A model generated the notes under the pieces. It was given only the letters and a program-made list of their open reading frames with translations, was not told the origin of the DNA and did not search any database. A DNA stretch of 42,367 nucleotides from an uncultured Eubacteriales bacterium. Its GTDB lineage: Bacteria; Bacillota; Clostridia; Oscillospirales; Oscillospiraceae. Below, one piece after another: positions 15,448 to 23,848 of this stretch (its first letter is position 1; each line of letters starts with the position of its first letter). Both the position numbers and the translations under genes were made by a program. The DNA lies in NCBI GenBank assembly GCA_900556935.1, contig USQL01000005.1:1-42367 (forward strand). Reading direction: 5' to 3'.

Positions 15448-15476
15448 TTGACTTTTGGCCACATTTTTCGTATCAT
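15448..15476 (+). promoter_or_regulatory. Promoter for the ABC efflux operon
   Basis: TTGACT (15448-15453), 17 bases, TATCAT (15471-15476), about 45 bases before the first adaptor gene. Confidence 0.75.
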
Positions 15477-15520
15477 TTAGGGAGTGAGAAACTACATGAA
15501 TCCATAGGAGGATTTGGGAT

Positions 15521-16873
15521 ATGAAACGAAGTGTGTTGGCATTGACTGCCCTGGCCCTGACGCTGGTGCTCACCGGCTGCGGCGGCGACGAGACCGCGGT
15601 ATATGTGCAGAAGATTTCCAATATCAACGGCATCTCGACTACAGAGCGGTTTTCCGGCCTGGTGGTTTCGGAAAATCTGACGGAGATCAAGAAGGACTCC
15701 GACAAAGAGGTGGCGGAGCTCCTGGTCAAGGAAGGCCAGGACGTGAAGGAGGGGGACCCCCTGTTCTCCTATGATACGGACAAGCTGCAGCTTTCCGCGG
15801 ACAAGCTGGACCTGGAACGGGAACAGCTGAATTCCAGTTTGCAGGACTACCAGACCCAGATTAGCCAGCTGGAGCGGGAGCGGGAAAAGGTCAACGCCAA
15901 TAAAAAGCTCCAGTACACCATCCAGATTCAGTCCGCCCAGGTGAGCCTGAAGGAGGCGGAGCTGAATTTGAAGACCAAGGAAGTGGAGCTGGAAAAGGCC
16001 CAGAAGCTTCTGCAGAATGCCACGGTGCTTTCCCCCACCACCGGCCGGATTCAGTCCATCAATGAAAGCGGCACCGACAGCCAGGGCAACGCCGTTGCCT
16101 ATATCACCATTCAGCAGGCGGGTTCCTACCGGGTCCGGGGCACGATTGGCGAGCTGCAGCGGGGGGCCGTCTCCAAGGGAGACCGCATTATGATGGTTTC
16201 CCGGGTGGACCCCAGCAAGACCTGGCTGGGCACCGTGACGCTGGTGGACTATGAAAACCCCATTAAGAATGACTCCTCCGGCGGCTACGTCATCTCCGGA
16301 AACGACTCCTCCAACACCGCCAGCAAGTATCCCTTCTATGTGGAGCTGGACAGCATGGACGGCCTGATTATGGGCCAGCACCTGTATCTGGAGCGGTATA
16401 CCGAGGGTGCGGGCGCTTCCGGTGTGCCGGTGAGCAGTACCTACATTTGCTATGAAGAGGATGGCAGCGCCTACGTCTGGGCGGAGAACAGCCACGCAAA
16501 GCTGGAAAAGCGTGCCATCACCCTGGGGGACTACAACGAGAATTCCGACTGCTACGATGTGGTGGACGGCCTGACGGAGGATGACTACATCGCCTTCCCG
16601 GATGAAAAGTTCTGCCGTGTCGGCGCTTCCACCACCCATACTCCTGTGGCCTCCGAGAACATGGAGGGCGAAATGGGCGATGCCGATATGAGCGGCATGG
16701 ATACGGGCATGGATGGCAATTTTGATGAAGCCGCCCCGGACGAAAGCACGGTGGATGGACTGGAGGACGGAACCCATACCGACGAGGACCTGAGCAGCGC
16801 TGCCGAGTCCCTGGCCAATGGGAACATCAGCGAGGAAAAGCTCCAGTCCGCCCAGAAAGAAATCGCGGGGTGA
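15521..16873 (+). CDS. Efflux adaptor lipoprotein (HlyD/MacA-like), first of two
   Basis: 450 residues; ATG 15521 behind AGGAGG. The lipoprotein signal ends in LTGC (Cys20). A lipoyl-like half (ERFSGLVVSENLTEIKKDSDKEVAELLVKEGQDVKEGDPLFSYD) leads into a coiled coil (about 85-165), the second lipoyl half (VLSPTTGRIQSI) and beta-barrel parts. The last 70 residues are acidic and Met-rich (GEMGDADMSGMDTGMDG), an odd tail of unknown role that could bind metal. Membrane fusion proteins of MacB-type exporters in Gram-positives connect permease to the wall side. It touches the ATPase start by one base. Confidence 0.85.
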   Translation: MKRSVLALTALALTLVLTGCGGDETAVYVQKISNINGISTTERFSGLVVSENLTEIKKDSDKEVAELLVKEGQDVKEGDPLFSYDTDKLQLSADKLDLEREQLNSSLQDYQTQISQLEREREKVNANKKLQYTIQIQSAQVSLKEAELNLKTKEVELEKAQKLLQNATVLSPTTGRIQSINESGTDSQGNAVAYITIQQAGSYRVRGTIGELQRGAVSKGDRIMMVSRVDPSKTWLGTVTLVDYENPIKNDSSGGYVISGNDSSNTASKYPFYVELDSMDGLIMGQHLYLERYTEGAGASGVPVSSTYICYEEDGSAYVWAENSHAKLEKRAITLGDYNENSDCYDVVDGLTEDDYIAFPDEKFCRVGASTTHTPVASENMEGEMGDADMSGMDTGMDGNFDEAAPDESTVDGLEDGTHTDEDLSSAAESLANGNISEEKLQSAQKEIAG

Positions 16874-17577
16874 TGGCTGTGACAATCCTGAAAATGACCA
16901 ATATCTGCAAGGACTATATGCAGGGCAAGGAGCCTGTGCGGGTCCTGAAAAACGTGAACCTGGAGGTCAATGAGGGGGACTATATCGCCATTATGGGCCC
17001 CTCCGGCTCCGGAAAGAGCACCCTTATGAACATCATCGGCTGCCTGGATGTGCCCACCTCCGGGGAGTATGAGATGAACGGAAAAAACCTTCGGAATATG
17101 AAGGATGACGATTTGGCGGAGATTCGGAATAAGTACATCGGCTTCGTATTCCAGAGCTATTACCTGATGCCCAAAATGGATGCGGTGGATAACGTGGCCC
17201 TGCCCCTGCTGTATGCCGACGTGCCGTTAAAGGAGCGCCGGGAGCGGGCGGAAAAGGCCCTGGAGGTGGTGAGCCTGGGGGACCGGATTCACTATCTGCC
17301 CAACCAGATGTCCGGCGGCCAGTGCCAGCGGGTGGCCATTGCCCGGGCCATGGTGACAAAGCCGTCGCTTCTGCTGGCAGACGAGCCAACCGGCGCGCTG
17401 GATAGTAAGTCCGGTGCCCAGGTGATGGAGATTTTCGATCAGCTCAGCGCCCAGGGTATGACCATTCTCATGATTACCCACGATGCGGGCATCGCTCAAA
17501 GGGCCAAGAAGGTCTATCATATTCTGGACGGCGAGCTGCTGACGGATGCGGAAGGAGGCGGTACCCATGAAGTTTAA
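16873..17577 (+). CDS. ABC transporter ATP-binding protein (MacB/LolD type)
   Basis: 234 residues from ATG 16873, which shares one base with the adaptor stop. A GTG three bases upstream is also possible. All ATPase motifs are present: Walker A GPSGSGKST (about 39-47), signature SGGQCQRVAIARAM and Walker B LLLADEPTGALD. The sequence is of the MacB/LolD/FtsE-like class that pairs with a four-helix permease. It powers the exporter encoded by this operon. The next gene starts 11 bases before its stop. Confidence 0.95.
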   Translation: MAVTILKMTNICKDYMQGKEPVRVLKNVNLEVNEGDYIAIMGPSGSGKSTLMNIIGCLDVPTSGEYEMNGKNLRNMKDDDLAEIRNKYIGFVFQSYYLMPKMDAVDNVALPLLYADVPLKERRERAEKALEVVSLGDRIHYLPNQMSGGQCQRVAIARAMVTKPSLLLADEPTGALDSKSGAQVMEIFDQLSAQGMTILMITHDAGIAQRAKKVYHILDGELLTDAEGGGTHEV

Positions 17578-19342
17578 CCTTCCCAAGCTCCCAAAGCAAA
17601 AGCTTGGCGGCAAGACCAAAAAGTGGCTGATTCCCACTGTGGCGGCGGTCGCCGCCGTGGCCATCGGCGTGGGTATTTTTGCCGCGACCCGGAACGGCAG
17701 CGGCGGTCCGGTCTATGTCTACAGCATCGATATTGTGGGCATGACCGACTACTGGGGCGACAGCCAGGAGACCTCCGGCCGGGTCAGCTCGGAGAATATC
17801 CAGACCGTTATGCTCAGCGATACCCAGCAGATTACCGGAATCCATGTGGCCGAGGGCGACACCGTGAAAAAAGGCGACGTGCTGCTGTCCTACGATACTA
17901 CCCTGACGGAGCTGGGCCTGGAAAAGAAGCGCCTGGCCGTGGAGCAGCTGAAGCTGCAGCTCCAGGAGGAGAAGGACAGGCTGACGGAAATCCGGAACCT
18001 GCAGCCCTTTACCCCGGTGGACAATCCAGACAGCAGCGGGCCTGTGGAAATCCCCGCGGGCGACGACTTTACCTATGAACATTTTCCCTATTACACCGCC
18101 GGAAACGACGATGCTATTATCAGCTGGGCCTCTACCTACGGCGGCTACGACGGCAGCAGCCCGGAAACGGCCCTGATCTGCTGGACCAAATACGGAAGCA
18201 TTGTGGATGACAGCCTGGTCAATGAAATGGGTGCATTCCTGCAGCGCTACCGCTACCTGATGGCGGAGGACGAATACAGTCAGAAGATGCTTAGGTTCCA
18301 GCAGGACCACGCGGCCTGGGAGGCGGAGGACCCGAACACCCGGGGAGACGAACCCACTGCGCCGGAAATGCCCCAGGAGAGCAGCTTCGCGGTGCAGGAC
18401 TATTACATGGTTGTAAAGTCCACCTATGACAATAAGACGCTCTATTACAACGCGGCCTACCAGGGCATGCATGTATACCTGAGCAGCTCCGGCTTCTTCT
18501 TTATCCCCTTTGACGCGTCGGAATTCTTCGACTATACCCGCCCCAAGGAGGAAGCGCCCCCCGCTTCCGGCGACGATTCCGGAACAGGGGAGACCCAGAC
18601 CTATTACACTCTGGCGGAAATCGTCAAGATGAAGGAGGACCAGCAGAAGGTAATCCTGGACGTGGAATACAAGATTAAGGTTGCCCAGGCGGAGTATGAT
18701 ATCGCCGTGCGGGAAGCCAATGACGGCAATGTGACCGCCCAGGTGGACGGAAAGGTGGTTTCTGTCATTACCGAGGAGGAGGCAAAGGCCAACAAACAGC
18801 CCCTGATTAAGATCTCCGGCGGCGGCGGCTACACCGTTACCGGCTCCATCAGTGAGCTGGTAATGGACAAGCTTGAAATCGGCAGCGAGGTCACGGTAAC
18901 GGACTACCGCAACGGAACCGCCTGCACAGGCACCGTGGAGTCCATCGGTGATTTCCCGGTATCCACCGGCGGCGGCTACTACGGCAACGGAAACTCCAAT
19001 GCCAGCTTCTATCCCTTCACGGTCGCGGTGGATGAATCCGAGGACCTGGTGCCTGGCTACGTTGTGAACATGTCCTACAGTCTGACGGACTCCGGGAATA
19101 GCATCTACCTGCAAAACGCCTTTGTCCGCACGGAGAAGGGCAGAAGCTATGTCTATCTCCGCGGCGAGGACGGCAGGCTGGAGCAGCGGGATGTGGTCAC
19201 CGGAAAGACCGTCTGGGGCACCTACATCCAGATTCTCTCCGGAGTTACCGCGGATGACTTTGTGGCCTTCCCCTACGGAAAGGCCGTCAAGGCCGGAGCC
19301 CCCACGGAAACCGGCGACTATCAAACCCTTTACCAGAGCTAA
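17567..19342 (+). CDS. Efflux adaptor (HlyD/MacA-like), second, with large insert
   Basis: 591 residues; ATG 17567 follows AAGGAGG. One N-terminal helix anchors it (about 21-43, KWLIPTVAAVAAVAIGVGIFAA). The first lipoyl half (GIHVAEGDTVKKGDVLLSYDTTL) and first coil helix (about 115-145) are followed by a non-canonical insert of about 200 residues rich in Tyr, Asp and Pro (about 150-345), after which the second coil helix (VKMKEDQQKVILDVEYKIKVAQAEYDIA) and second lipoyl half (GNVTAQVDGKVVSVI) resume. The insert interrupts the hairpin tip, where adaptors normally meet an outer partner, so it may have a special surface contact. It differs from the first adaptor in anchor type and size. Confidence 0.85.
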   Translation: MKFNLPKLPKQKLGGKTKKWLIPTVAAVAAVAIGVGIFAATRNGSGGPVYVYSIDIVGMTDYWGDSQETSGRVSSENIQTVMLSDTQQITGIHVAEGDTVKKGDVLLSYDTTLTELGLEKKRLAVEQLKLQLQEEKDRLTEIRNLQPFTPVDNPDSSGPVEIPAGDDFTYEHFPYYTAGNDDAIISWASTYGGYDGSSPETALICWTKYGSIVDDSLVNEMGAFLQRYRYLMAEDEYSQKMLRFQQDHAAWEAEDPNTRGDEPTAPEMPQESSFAVQDYYMVVKSTYDNKTLYYNAAYQGMHVYLSSSGFFFIPFDASEFFDYTRPKEEAPPASGDDSGTGETQTYYTLAEIVKMKEDQQKVILDVEYKIKVAQAEYDIAVREANDGNVTAQVDGKVVSVITEEEAKANKQPLIKISGGGGYTVTGSISELVMDKLEIGSEVTVTDYRNGTACTGTVESIGDFPVSTGGGYYGNGNSNASFYPFTVAVDESEDLVPGYVVNMSYSLTDSGNSIYLQNAFVRTEKGRSYVYLRGEDGRLEQRDVVTGKTVWGTYIQILSGVTADDFVAFPYGKAVKAGAPTETGDYQTLYQS

Positions 19343-19355
19343 GGAGGCAGGAACC

Positions 19356-20609
19356 GTGCTTGAAAATATACATCTTGCCTTCGAAGGCATCTGGAGCCAC
19401 AAGCTCCGCAGTGTGCTGACCATGCTGGGTATCATCATCGGCATTGCCGCCATTATTACCATTGTCTCCACCATCAAGGGCACCAACGAGCAGATCAAGC
19501 AGAACCTGATTGGCGCGGGCAACAATGTGGTTACCGTTACCCTGAACCAGAACGGCAACAGCTACGATATGAGCTGGAATCCGCTGCCGGACAAGGTCCG
19601 GGTGATTACGGAGAAGACCCGCCAGCAGCTGCAGGACCTGAGCGGCGCGGAGGATGTCTCCCTGTACCACAGCCGCCAGTATTTGGAAGGCATGTATTAT
19701 CTCAACAGCAGCTTCAACGGCAACCTGCTGGGCGTTGATCAGCACTACTTCGATGTCTACGGCTACCAGATTCGTTCCGGCCGGGGTTTTACGGAAAAGG
19801 ACTACCAGGAATTCCGGAAGGTGGCGCTGGTGGACAGCACCGCGGCCCAGAGCATGTTTAACGGCGCGGAGCCGGTGGGAAAGTCCATTGAGTACAATGG
19901 GGATGTCTATACCGTGGTGGGCACCGTAGGCCCTGCCAAGGAGTTCACCCCCACCATCAACAGCCTCAGCGACTATCAGCTCTATGCCACCACTGATGGC
20001 GGTTCGGTCTATGTGCCGGACAGCCTGTGGCCCCAGCTGTTCCAGTTTGACGAGCCCCAGAGTGTGGCCATCAAGGTCCGCAATACGGATGTGATGGCTT
20101 CCGTCGGCAAGGACGCGGCGGATACGCTCACGGCCAGCCAGATTGTCGGTGAGAATACCGGCTTTGACTACCGCAGCGCCGATATGCTGGAGCAGGCCCA
20201 GCAGCTGCAGAACATGAGTAAATCCACCAATACCCAGCTGGTGTGGATTGCCAGCATCTCCCTGCTGGTTGGCGGCATCGGCGTTATGAACATTATGCTG
20301 GTGTCCGTCACCGAGCGAACCAGCGAGATTGGCCTGAAAAAGGCCATCGGTGCCAAGAAGAGGCGGATTCTGCTGCAGTTCCTGACGGAGGCGGCAGTGC
20401 TTACCAGCATCGGCGGTATCATCGGCGTGCTCACCGGCGTGGGCCTGGCAGAGCTGATTTCCAAGCTGGTGCAGATTCCTGTGGCCATCAGTGTACCGGC
20501 CATTCTCATTGCGGTGGTGTTCTCCACTCTGATTGGCGTGGTGTTCGGCCTGCTGCCTGCCACCCAGGCGGCAAACCTGAACCCTATCGACGCATTGAGA
20601 AGAAGCTAA
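19356..20609 (+). CDS. MacB-type ABC transporter permease
   Basis: 417 residues from GTG 19356, eight bases after AAGGAGG; an in-frame upstream ATG at 19122 is inside the adaptor gene and has no such site. One helix near the N-terminus (about 18-40, LRSVLTMLGIIIGIAAIITIVSTIKG), an outside domain of about 230 residues with the MacB_PCD pattern (LLGVDQHYFDVYGYQIRSGRGF), then three C-terminal helices of FtsX type (about 290-405) with SVTERTSEIGLKKAIGAKKRRI between them. MacB-like pumps export peptides, antibiotics or lipids; the substrate is not determined here. A bidirectional terminator follows. Confidence 0.93.
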   Translation: MLENIHLAFEGIWSHKLRSVLTMLGIIIGIAAIITIVSTIKGTNEQIKQNLIGAGNNVVTVTLNQNGNSYDMSWNPLPDKVRVITEKTRQQLQDLSGAEDVSLYHSRQYLEGMYYLNSSFNGNLLGVDQHYFDVYGYQIRSGRGFTEKDYQEFRKVALVDSTAAQSMFNGAEPVGKSIEYNGDVYTVVGTVGPAKEFTPTINSLSDYQLYATTDGGSVYVPDSLWPQLFQFDEPQSVAIKVRNTDVMASVGKDAADTLTASQIVGENTGFDYRSADMLEQAQQLQNMSKSTNTQLVWIASISLLVGGIGVMNIMLVSVTERTSEIGLKKAIGAKKRRILLQFLTEAAVLTSIGGIIGVLTGVGLAELISKLVQIPVAISVPAILIAVVFSTLIGVVFGLLPATQAANLNPIDALRRS

Positions 20610-20617
20610 AAAAGAAC

Positions 20618-20664
20618 AAAAAAATCCATCCCATGCTTTTCTACAGGCAGGGGATGGATTTTTT
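20618..20664. terminator. Bidirectional terminator, overlaps end of HTH gene
   Basis: AAAAAATCCATCCC (20619-20632) pairs with GGGATGGATTTTTT (20651-20664). The A-run and T-run make it work on both strands. The stop codon of the minus-strand HTH gene (20641-20643) lies in the loop. Confidence 0.88.
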
Positions 20665-20847
20665 GCGCTTCGGGGGCATGGGACACGGGGTGTCCCGGGG
20701 GATGAGCCAGGGGCTGCAGGGGGCAACCTGTTCCGCACCGGGGATTTTCCCGGCCTGACACCATCGGCTGATGGTGTTCTGGTGGTACCCCCAGAGGGAG
20801 GAAGCCTCCTTGGTGCCCATATACTGCTCCGGGTGAGTCAGAATCAT
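20641..20847 (-). CDS. Small helix-turn-helix protein (excisionase-like)
   Basis: 68 residues. The start is well supported: on the minus strand AAGGAGG lies eight bases before the ATG, and a promoter with TTGACA is about 50 bases upstream. Residues 10-55 (MGTKEASSLWGYHQNTISRWCQAGKIPGAEQ) look like a winged or MerR-type helix-turn-helix of the excisionase/HTH_17 group, with a helix-turn-helix followed by PWLIPRD, the usual end of that fold. No recombinase or attachment site is nearby, so it is more likely a stand-alone regulator. Its last codons form one arm of the shared terminator. Confidence 0.8.
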   Translation of the reverse strand: MILTHPEQYMGTKEASSLWGYHQNTISRWCQAGKIPGAEQVAPCSPWLIPRDTPCPMPPKRKKSIPCL

Positions 20848-20894
20848 CCGGCGGTCCTCCTTGATGACATTGATACTGATGTTTATCCGGAGGT

Positions 20895-20923
20895 ATTGTA
20901 TAGTATATGCGCTGATTTGTCAA
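20895..20923 (-). promoter_or_regulatory. Promoter for HTH gene
   Basis: Minus strand: perfect TTGACA (20923-20918), 17 bases, TACAAT (20900-20895), about 48 bases before the start codon. The region from 20924 to 21007 between this promoter and the capA gene holds no gene I can see. Confidence 0.8.
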
Positions 20924-21007
20924 TATTTGGTGATATAAACAATAAATTTATGCCTGAAAATCATAAAGCGCTCCGGTTTCCGGGGATTTGACGGCGTGCG
21001 ACGGGCT

Positions 21008-22417
21008 TTATGCCGCGTTCTGGACAGCCGCCAGATAGGCGGCATCCCGGGCCTGCTTCTGCTGGGACAGGTATTCCTGGGACTTGGCGATGCCCTCGTC
21101 CACCAGCTGGCTGGTCCGGTCGTAGGAGCGCTGGGCGGAGTTATACTCGTTTTCCGTCATGTTGAATTTGCTCATCCACTCCGAGCGGATGCTGTCGTCC
21201 AGGGGAACGATGTTATACTGCCGGGAGCCGTTGTTGCTGTTCAGGTTGACCCAGGTGGGAATGGCACTGACATTCTCCAGATAGACCGTATCATCGGAGT
21301 ATTTGGAGAAGGTCACGCTGAACAGAATGCCGTCCTCGGTGTGGGGGGTGGAGATGGAGCTGATATTGCCCATGCGCTGGTTGGAAACGGCGTTGCCCAT
21401 GGAGTAGAGCACCACGGTCTTGTGGTCCGGGTCCTCATTGCTCTGCAGCAAATCCACCGGCTGAACCACATGGGGATGTCCGCCGATAATCACATCGAAG
21501 CCCAGGTCGCAGAGCTTCTGGGCCATGGCCGTTTGATACTCGTTGGGGGCGAGAACATATTCCACACCCCAGTGCATGTAAATCATGGTGGCCTCGGCTC
21601 CCGCGGCCTTCATTTCGTCTAAGTAGCCCTGTACCTCGGAATAGAAGGCGGGAAGATTGTCGTAGGTAAAGTAGTTGCAGATTCCGGCCTCACCGATTTC
21701 CGCGTTGCCGTTGAGTCGTGGGGTACCCTTGGGGCCAAGGCCCGTGGCGTAGGTGTAGCAGAGCATCCCCACCTTGATGCCGTTGATCTCCTCAATGGTC
21801 CATTTTTGCTCGTCGGCGCTGAGATAGGTGCCCAGGGTTTCCAGACCCAGCTCCCGGACTACCTCCAGAGTGCGCTTGTAGCCCACCAGAGTGGTATCGA
21901 AGCTGTGGTTATTGGCGGTGAGGAGCATATCAAAGCCCGCGCTTTTCGTGGCGTTTGCCAGGGCATCCGGGCAGTTGAACCGGGGATAACCGGCGTAGGG
22001 GAAGCCGTTGTCCGTTCCGGCGAGGGTGGTTTCCAGGTTCACGACGGAGTAGTCCGCCGCGTCCACATAGTCCGTAATATACCGGAAGATGGAGTCAAAA
22101 TTGTAGCTGCCGTCGCTTTGCAGTCCGGTATTCACCACGGGAATGTGCATCACCAAGTCTCCCGTGGAGAGGATGGTGGCGGTGGAGACCACGTGTTCCG
22201 GTTCCGGCATGGTGGTTGGCGGCTCGGTTTCCGTCTCCGTGGGGGCTTCCGGTTCGGTTGCTATGGTGGGGTCCTCCGTAGGGGCGGAGGCGTGTCCGGC
22301 GGAATCCGTGCGGATAATCATGCCGATGACCAAGGTGTTGGCGATGATCAATGCGACAATCAGTAGGGTCAGCACGCCCACAAGGGCAGAGCCGCGGTTG
22401 TTTTTCAGGTGCTTCAT
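21008..22417 (-). CDS. CapA-family secreted protein (second of operon)
   Basis: 469 residues; ATG 22417 behind AAGGAGGAA. One N-terminal helix (about 12-33, LVGVLTLLIVALIIANTLVIGMII), a Thr/Glu/Pro-rich linker (about 40-75), then the PGA_cap fold: LSTGDLVMHIPV, VVNLETTLAG, TANNHSFDT, MHWGVEYV, GGHPHVVQP and LYSMGNAVSNQ. The block order is the same as in the neighbour at 22427, and the two share long identical stretches, so they are a tandem duplication that later diverged. The final 60 residues form charged helices. Nine bases separate it from the upstream copy. Confidence 0.88.
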   Translation of the reverse strand: MKHLKNNRGSALVGVLTLLIVALIIANTLVIGMIIRTDSAGHASAPTEDPTIATEPEAPTETETEPPTTMPEPEHVVSTATILSTGDLVMHIPVVNTGLQSDGSYNFDSIFRYITDYVDAADYSVVNLETTLAGTDNGFPYAGYPRFNCPDALANATKSAGFDMLLTANNHSFDTTLVGYKRTLEVVRELGLETLGTYLSADEQKWTIEEINGIKVGMLCYTYATGLGPKGTPRLNGNAEIGEAGICNYFTYDNLPAFYSEVQGYLDEMKAAGAEATMIYMHWGVEYVLAPNEYQTAMAQKLCDLGFDVIIGGHPHVVQPVDLLQSNEDPDHKTVVLYSMGNAVSNQRMGNISSISTPHTEDGILFSVTFSKYSDDTVYLENVSAIPTWVNLNSNNGSRQYNIVPLDDSIRSEWMSKFNMTENEYNSAQRSYDRTSQLVDEGIAKSQEYLSQQKQARDAAYLAAVQNAA

Positions 22418-22426
22418 AGTTCCTCC

Positions 22427-23824
22427 TTATGCGGCCTCGTCCAGGGAGACGTTGTCCCGGGCGGCTTTCTGCTGGGAAAGATAGGTGCTGATTTTATCCA
22501 TGCCCGTGGAGACAATCTCCCGGGTCCTGTCGAAGGATGCCTTGGCGCTCGTCAGCTGGCTGTCGGTCAGGCCGTACTGGGTTTGCCACTGAGAGGCGAG
22601 ACGTTCCTCCAGGGGCACAATGTTGTATTCCGTCTTGCCCGTGTTGCTGTTCATATTGACCCAGGTGGGGATCAGCTCCGCGGAATCCACATAGACGCTT
22701 CCGTCGGTGTATTTGCTGAAGGTGACGCAGAAGAGGACCCCGTCCTCCGTGTGGCCCGTGGGCTCGGATTTCTGCATCTCCGCAATACGCTGGTTGGAAA
22801 CCGCATTGCCCATGGAGTAGAGAATCACGGTTTTGTGGTCCGGGTCCGTGGCGCTCTGCAAAAGGTCCGCGGGCTGCACCACGTGGGGATGGCCGCCTAC
22901 AATCACGTCCACGCCCATGTCGCAGAGCTTCTGGGCCATGGCGGTCTGATTGGTGTTGGGGCCCTCGCCGGTTTTCCACTTGTATTCGTCCCCCCAGTGG
23001 AGGTAGACCATGGTGGCCTCGGCCCCGGCGGCCTTCATCTCCTCCAGATAGCCCCCAAGCTCTGTGTAGAATTCCGGGAGCTTGTCATAGGTGAAGTAGT
23101 TGAGGATGCCGTTTTCCGTTACCTCGTGGAAGTTAAGAACCGGGGCACCGCTCCGGTTGAAGCCGTCGGAGTAGGTGTAGCAAATCATGCCGATTTTGAT
23201 GCCGTTTACCTCTTCGATGGTCCATTTCCGCTCATCGGCGCTGAGATAGGTGCCCAGGGTGTCCAGCCCCTTTTCCCGGACCACGGTCAGCGTCCGCTTC
23301 ATGCCCACAAGCTCGGTGTCGTTGGCGTGATTGTTGGCGGTCAGCAGCATATCAAAGCCCGCGCTTTTCAGGCTATCTACAATGGCATCGGGGCAGTTAA
23401 ACCGGGGGTTTCCGGAGTAGCCGTAGCCGTTGTCCGTGCCGCATAGGGTGGTTTCCAGGTTGGCAACGGAAAAATCCGCCGCCTGGGTGTAGGACTGCAC
23501 ATATCGGAAAATGGAATCAAAATTGTAGCTGCCATCCTCCTGCTTACCGGAGTTGATGACCCCGATGTGCATCAGCACGTCGCCGGTGGAGAGAACCGTG
23601 GCGGTGGAGGATAGCTCCGGAAGTGCCTCCGTGGGCGTTTCCTCTGTGGAACCCGTGGGCGTGTCCGTGCCGAAATCGCCCTGGGAGGTGGATGGCTTTT
23701 GGCTGGTCTTGGCGCTGCCGGGCGTTTTCAGGCAAAGCCCAATGACGATGACATCCGCTATGAAGAGAACGGCAATCAGTGCCAGCAGAACCCTGAGAAA
23801 AGGGGAATGTTGTTGACGGGACAT
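22427..23824 (-). CDS. CapA-family secreted protein (first of operon)
   Basis: 465 residues; ATG 23824 behind CGGAGG. N-terminal helix (about 9-33), a Ser/Thr/Pro linker, and PGA_cap blocks: LSTGDVLMHIGV, VANLETTLCG, TANNHANDTE, YLHWGDEYKW, GGHPHVVQP, LYSMGNAVSNQ. It is a close paralogue of the protein at 21008, with shared sequence such as LSADERKWTIEEVNGIKIGM. The gene follows alr by 24 bases in the same direction. CapA-like proteins are poorly understood envelope hydrolase-like factors; pairing with alanine racemase hints at D-amino-acid or wall peptide context, but this is inference. Confidence 0.88.
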   Translation of the reverse strand: MSRQQHSPFLRVLLALIAVLFIADVIVIGLCLKTPGSAKTSQKPSTSQGDFGTDTPTGSTEETPTEALPELSSTATVLSTGDVLMHIGVINSGKQEDGSYNFDSIFRYVQSYTQAADFSVANLETTLCGTDNGYGYSGNPRFNCPDAIVDSLKSAGFDMLLTANNHANDTELVGMKRTLTVVREKGLDTLGTYLSADERKWTIEEVNGIKIGMICYTYSDGFNRSGAPVLNFHEVTENGILNYFTYDKLPEFYTELGGYLEEMKAAGAEATMVYLHWGDEYKWKTGEGPNTNQTAMAQKLCDMGVDVIVGGHPHVVQPADLLQSATDPDHKTVILYSMGNAVSNQRIAEMQKSEPTGHTEDGVLFCVTFSKYTDGSVYVDSAELIPTWVNMNSNTGKTEYNIVPLEERLASQWQTQYGLTDSQLTSAKASFDRTREIVSTGMDKISTYLSQQKAARDNVSLDEAA

Positions 23825-23848
23825 GAAAGACCTCCGTGATATTTGAAC

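Noticed and set aside
20641..20847. HTH protein as an excisionase marking a prophage or integrated element
   Set aside because: No integrase, phage gene or direct-repeat attachment site is nearby, so only the HTH fold is claimed.
21806..23446. Plus-strand open frames opposite the two CapA-like genes
   Set aside because: Both copies give similar plus-strand frames only because the two genes are paralogues; no ribosome sites were found.
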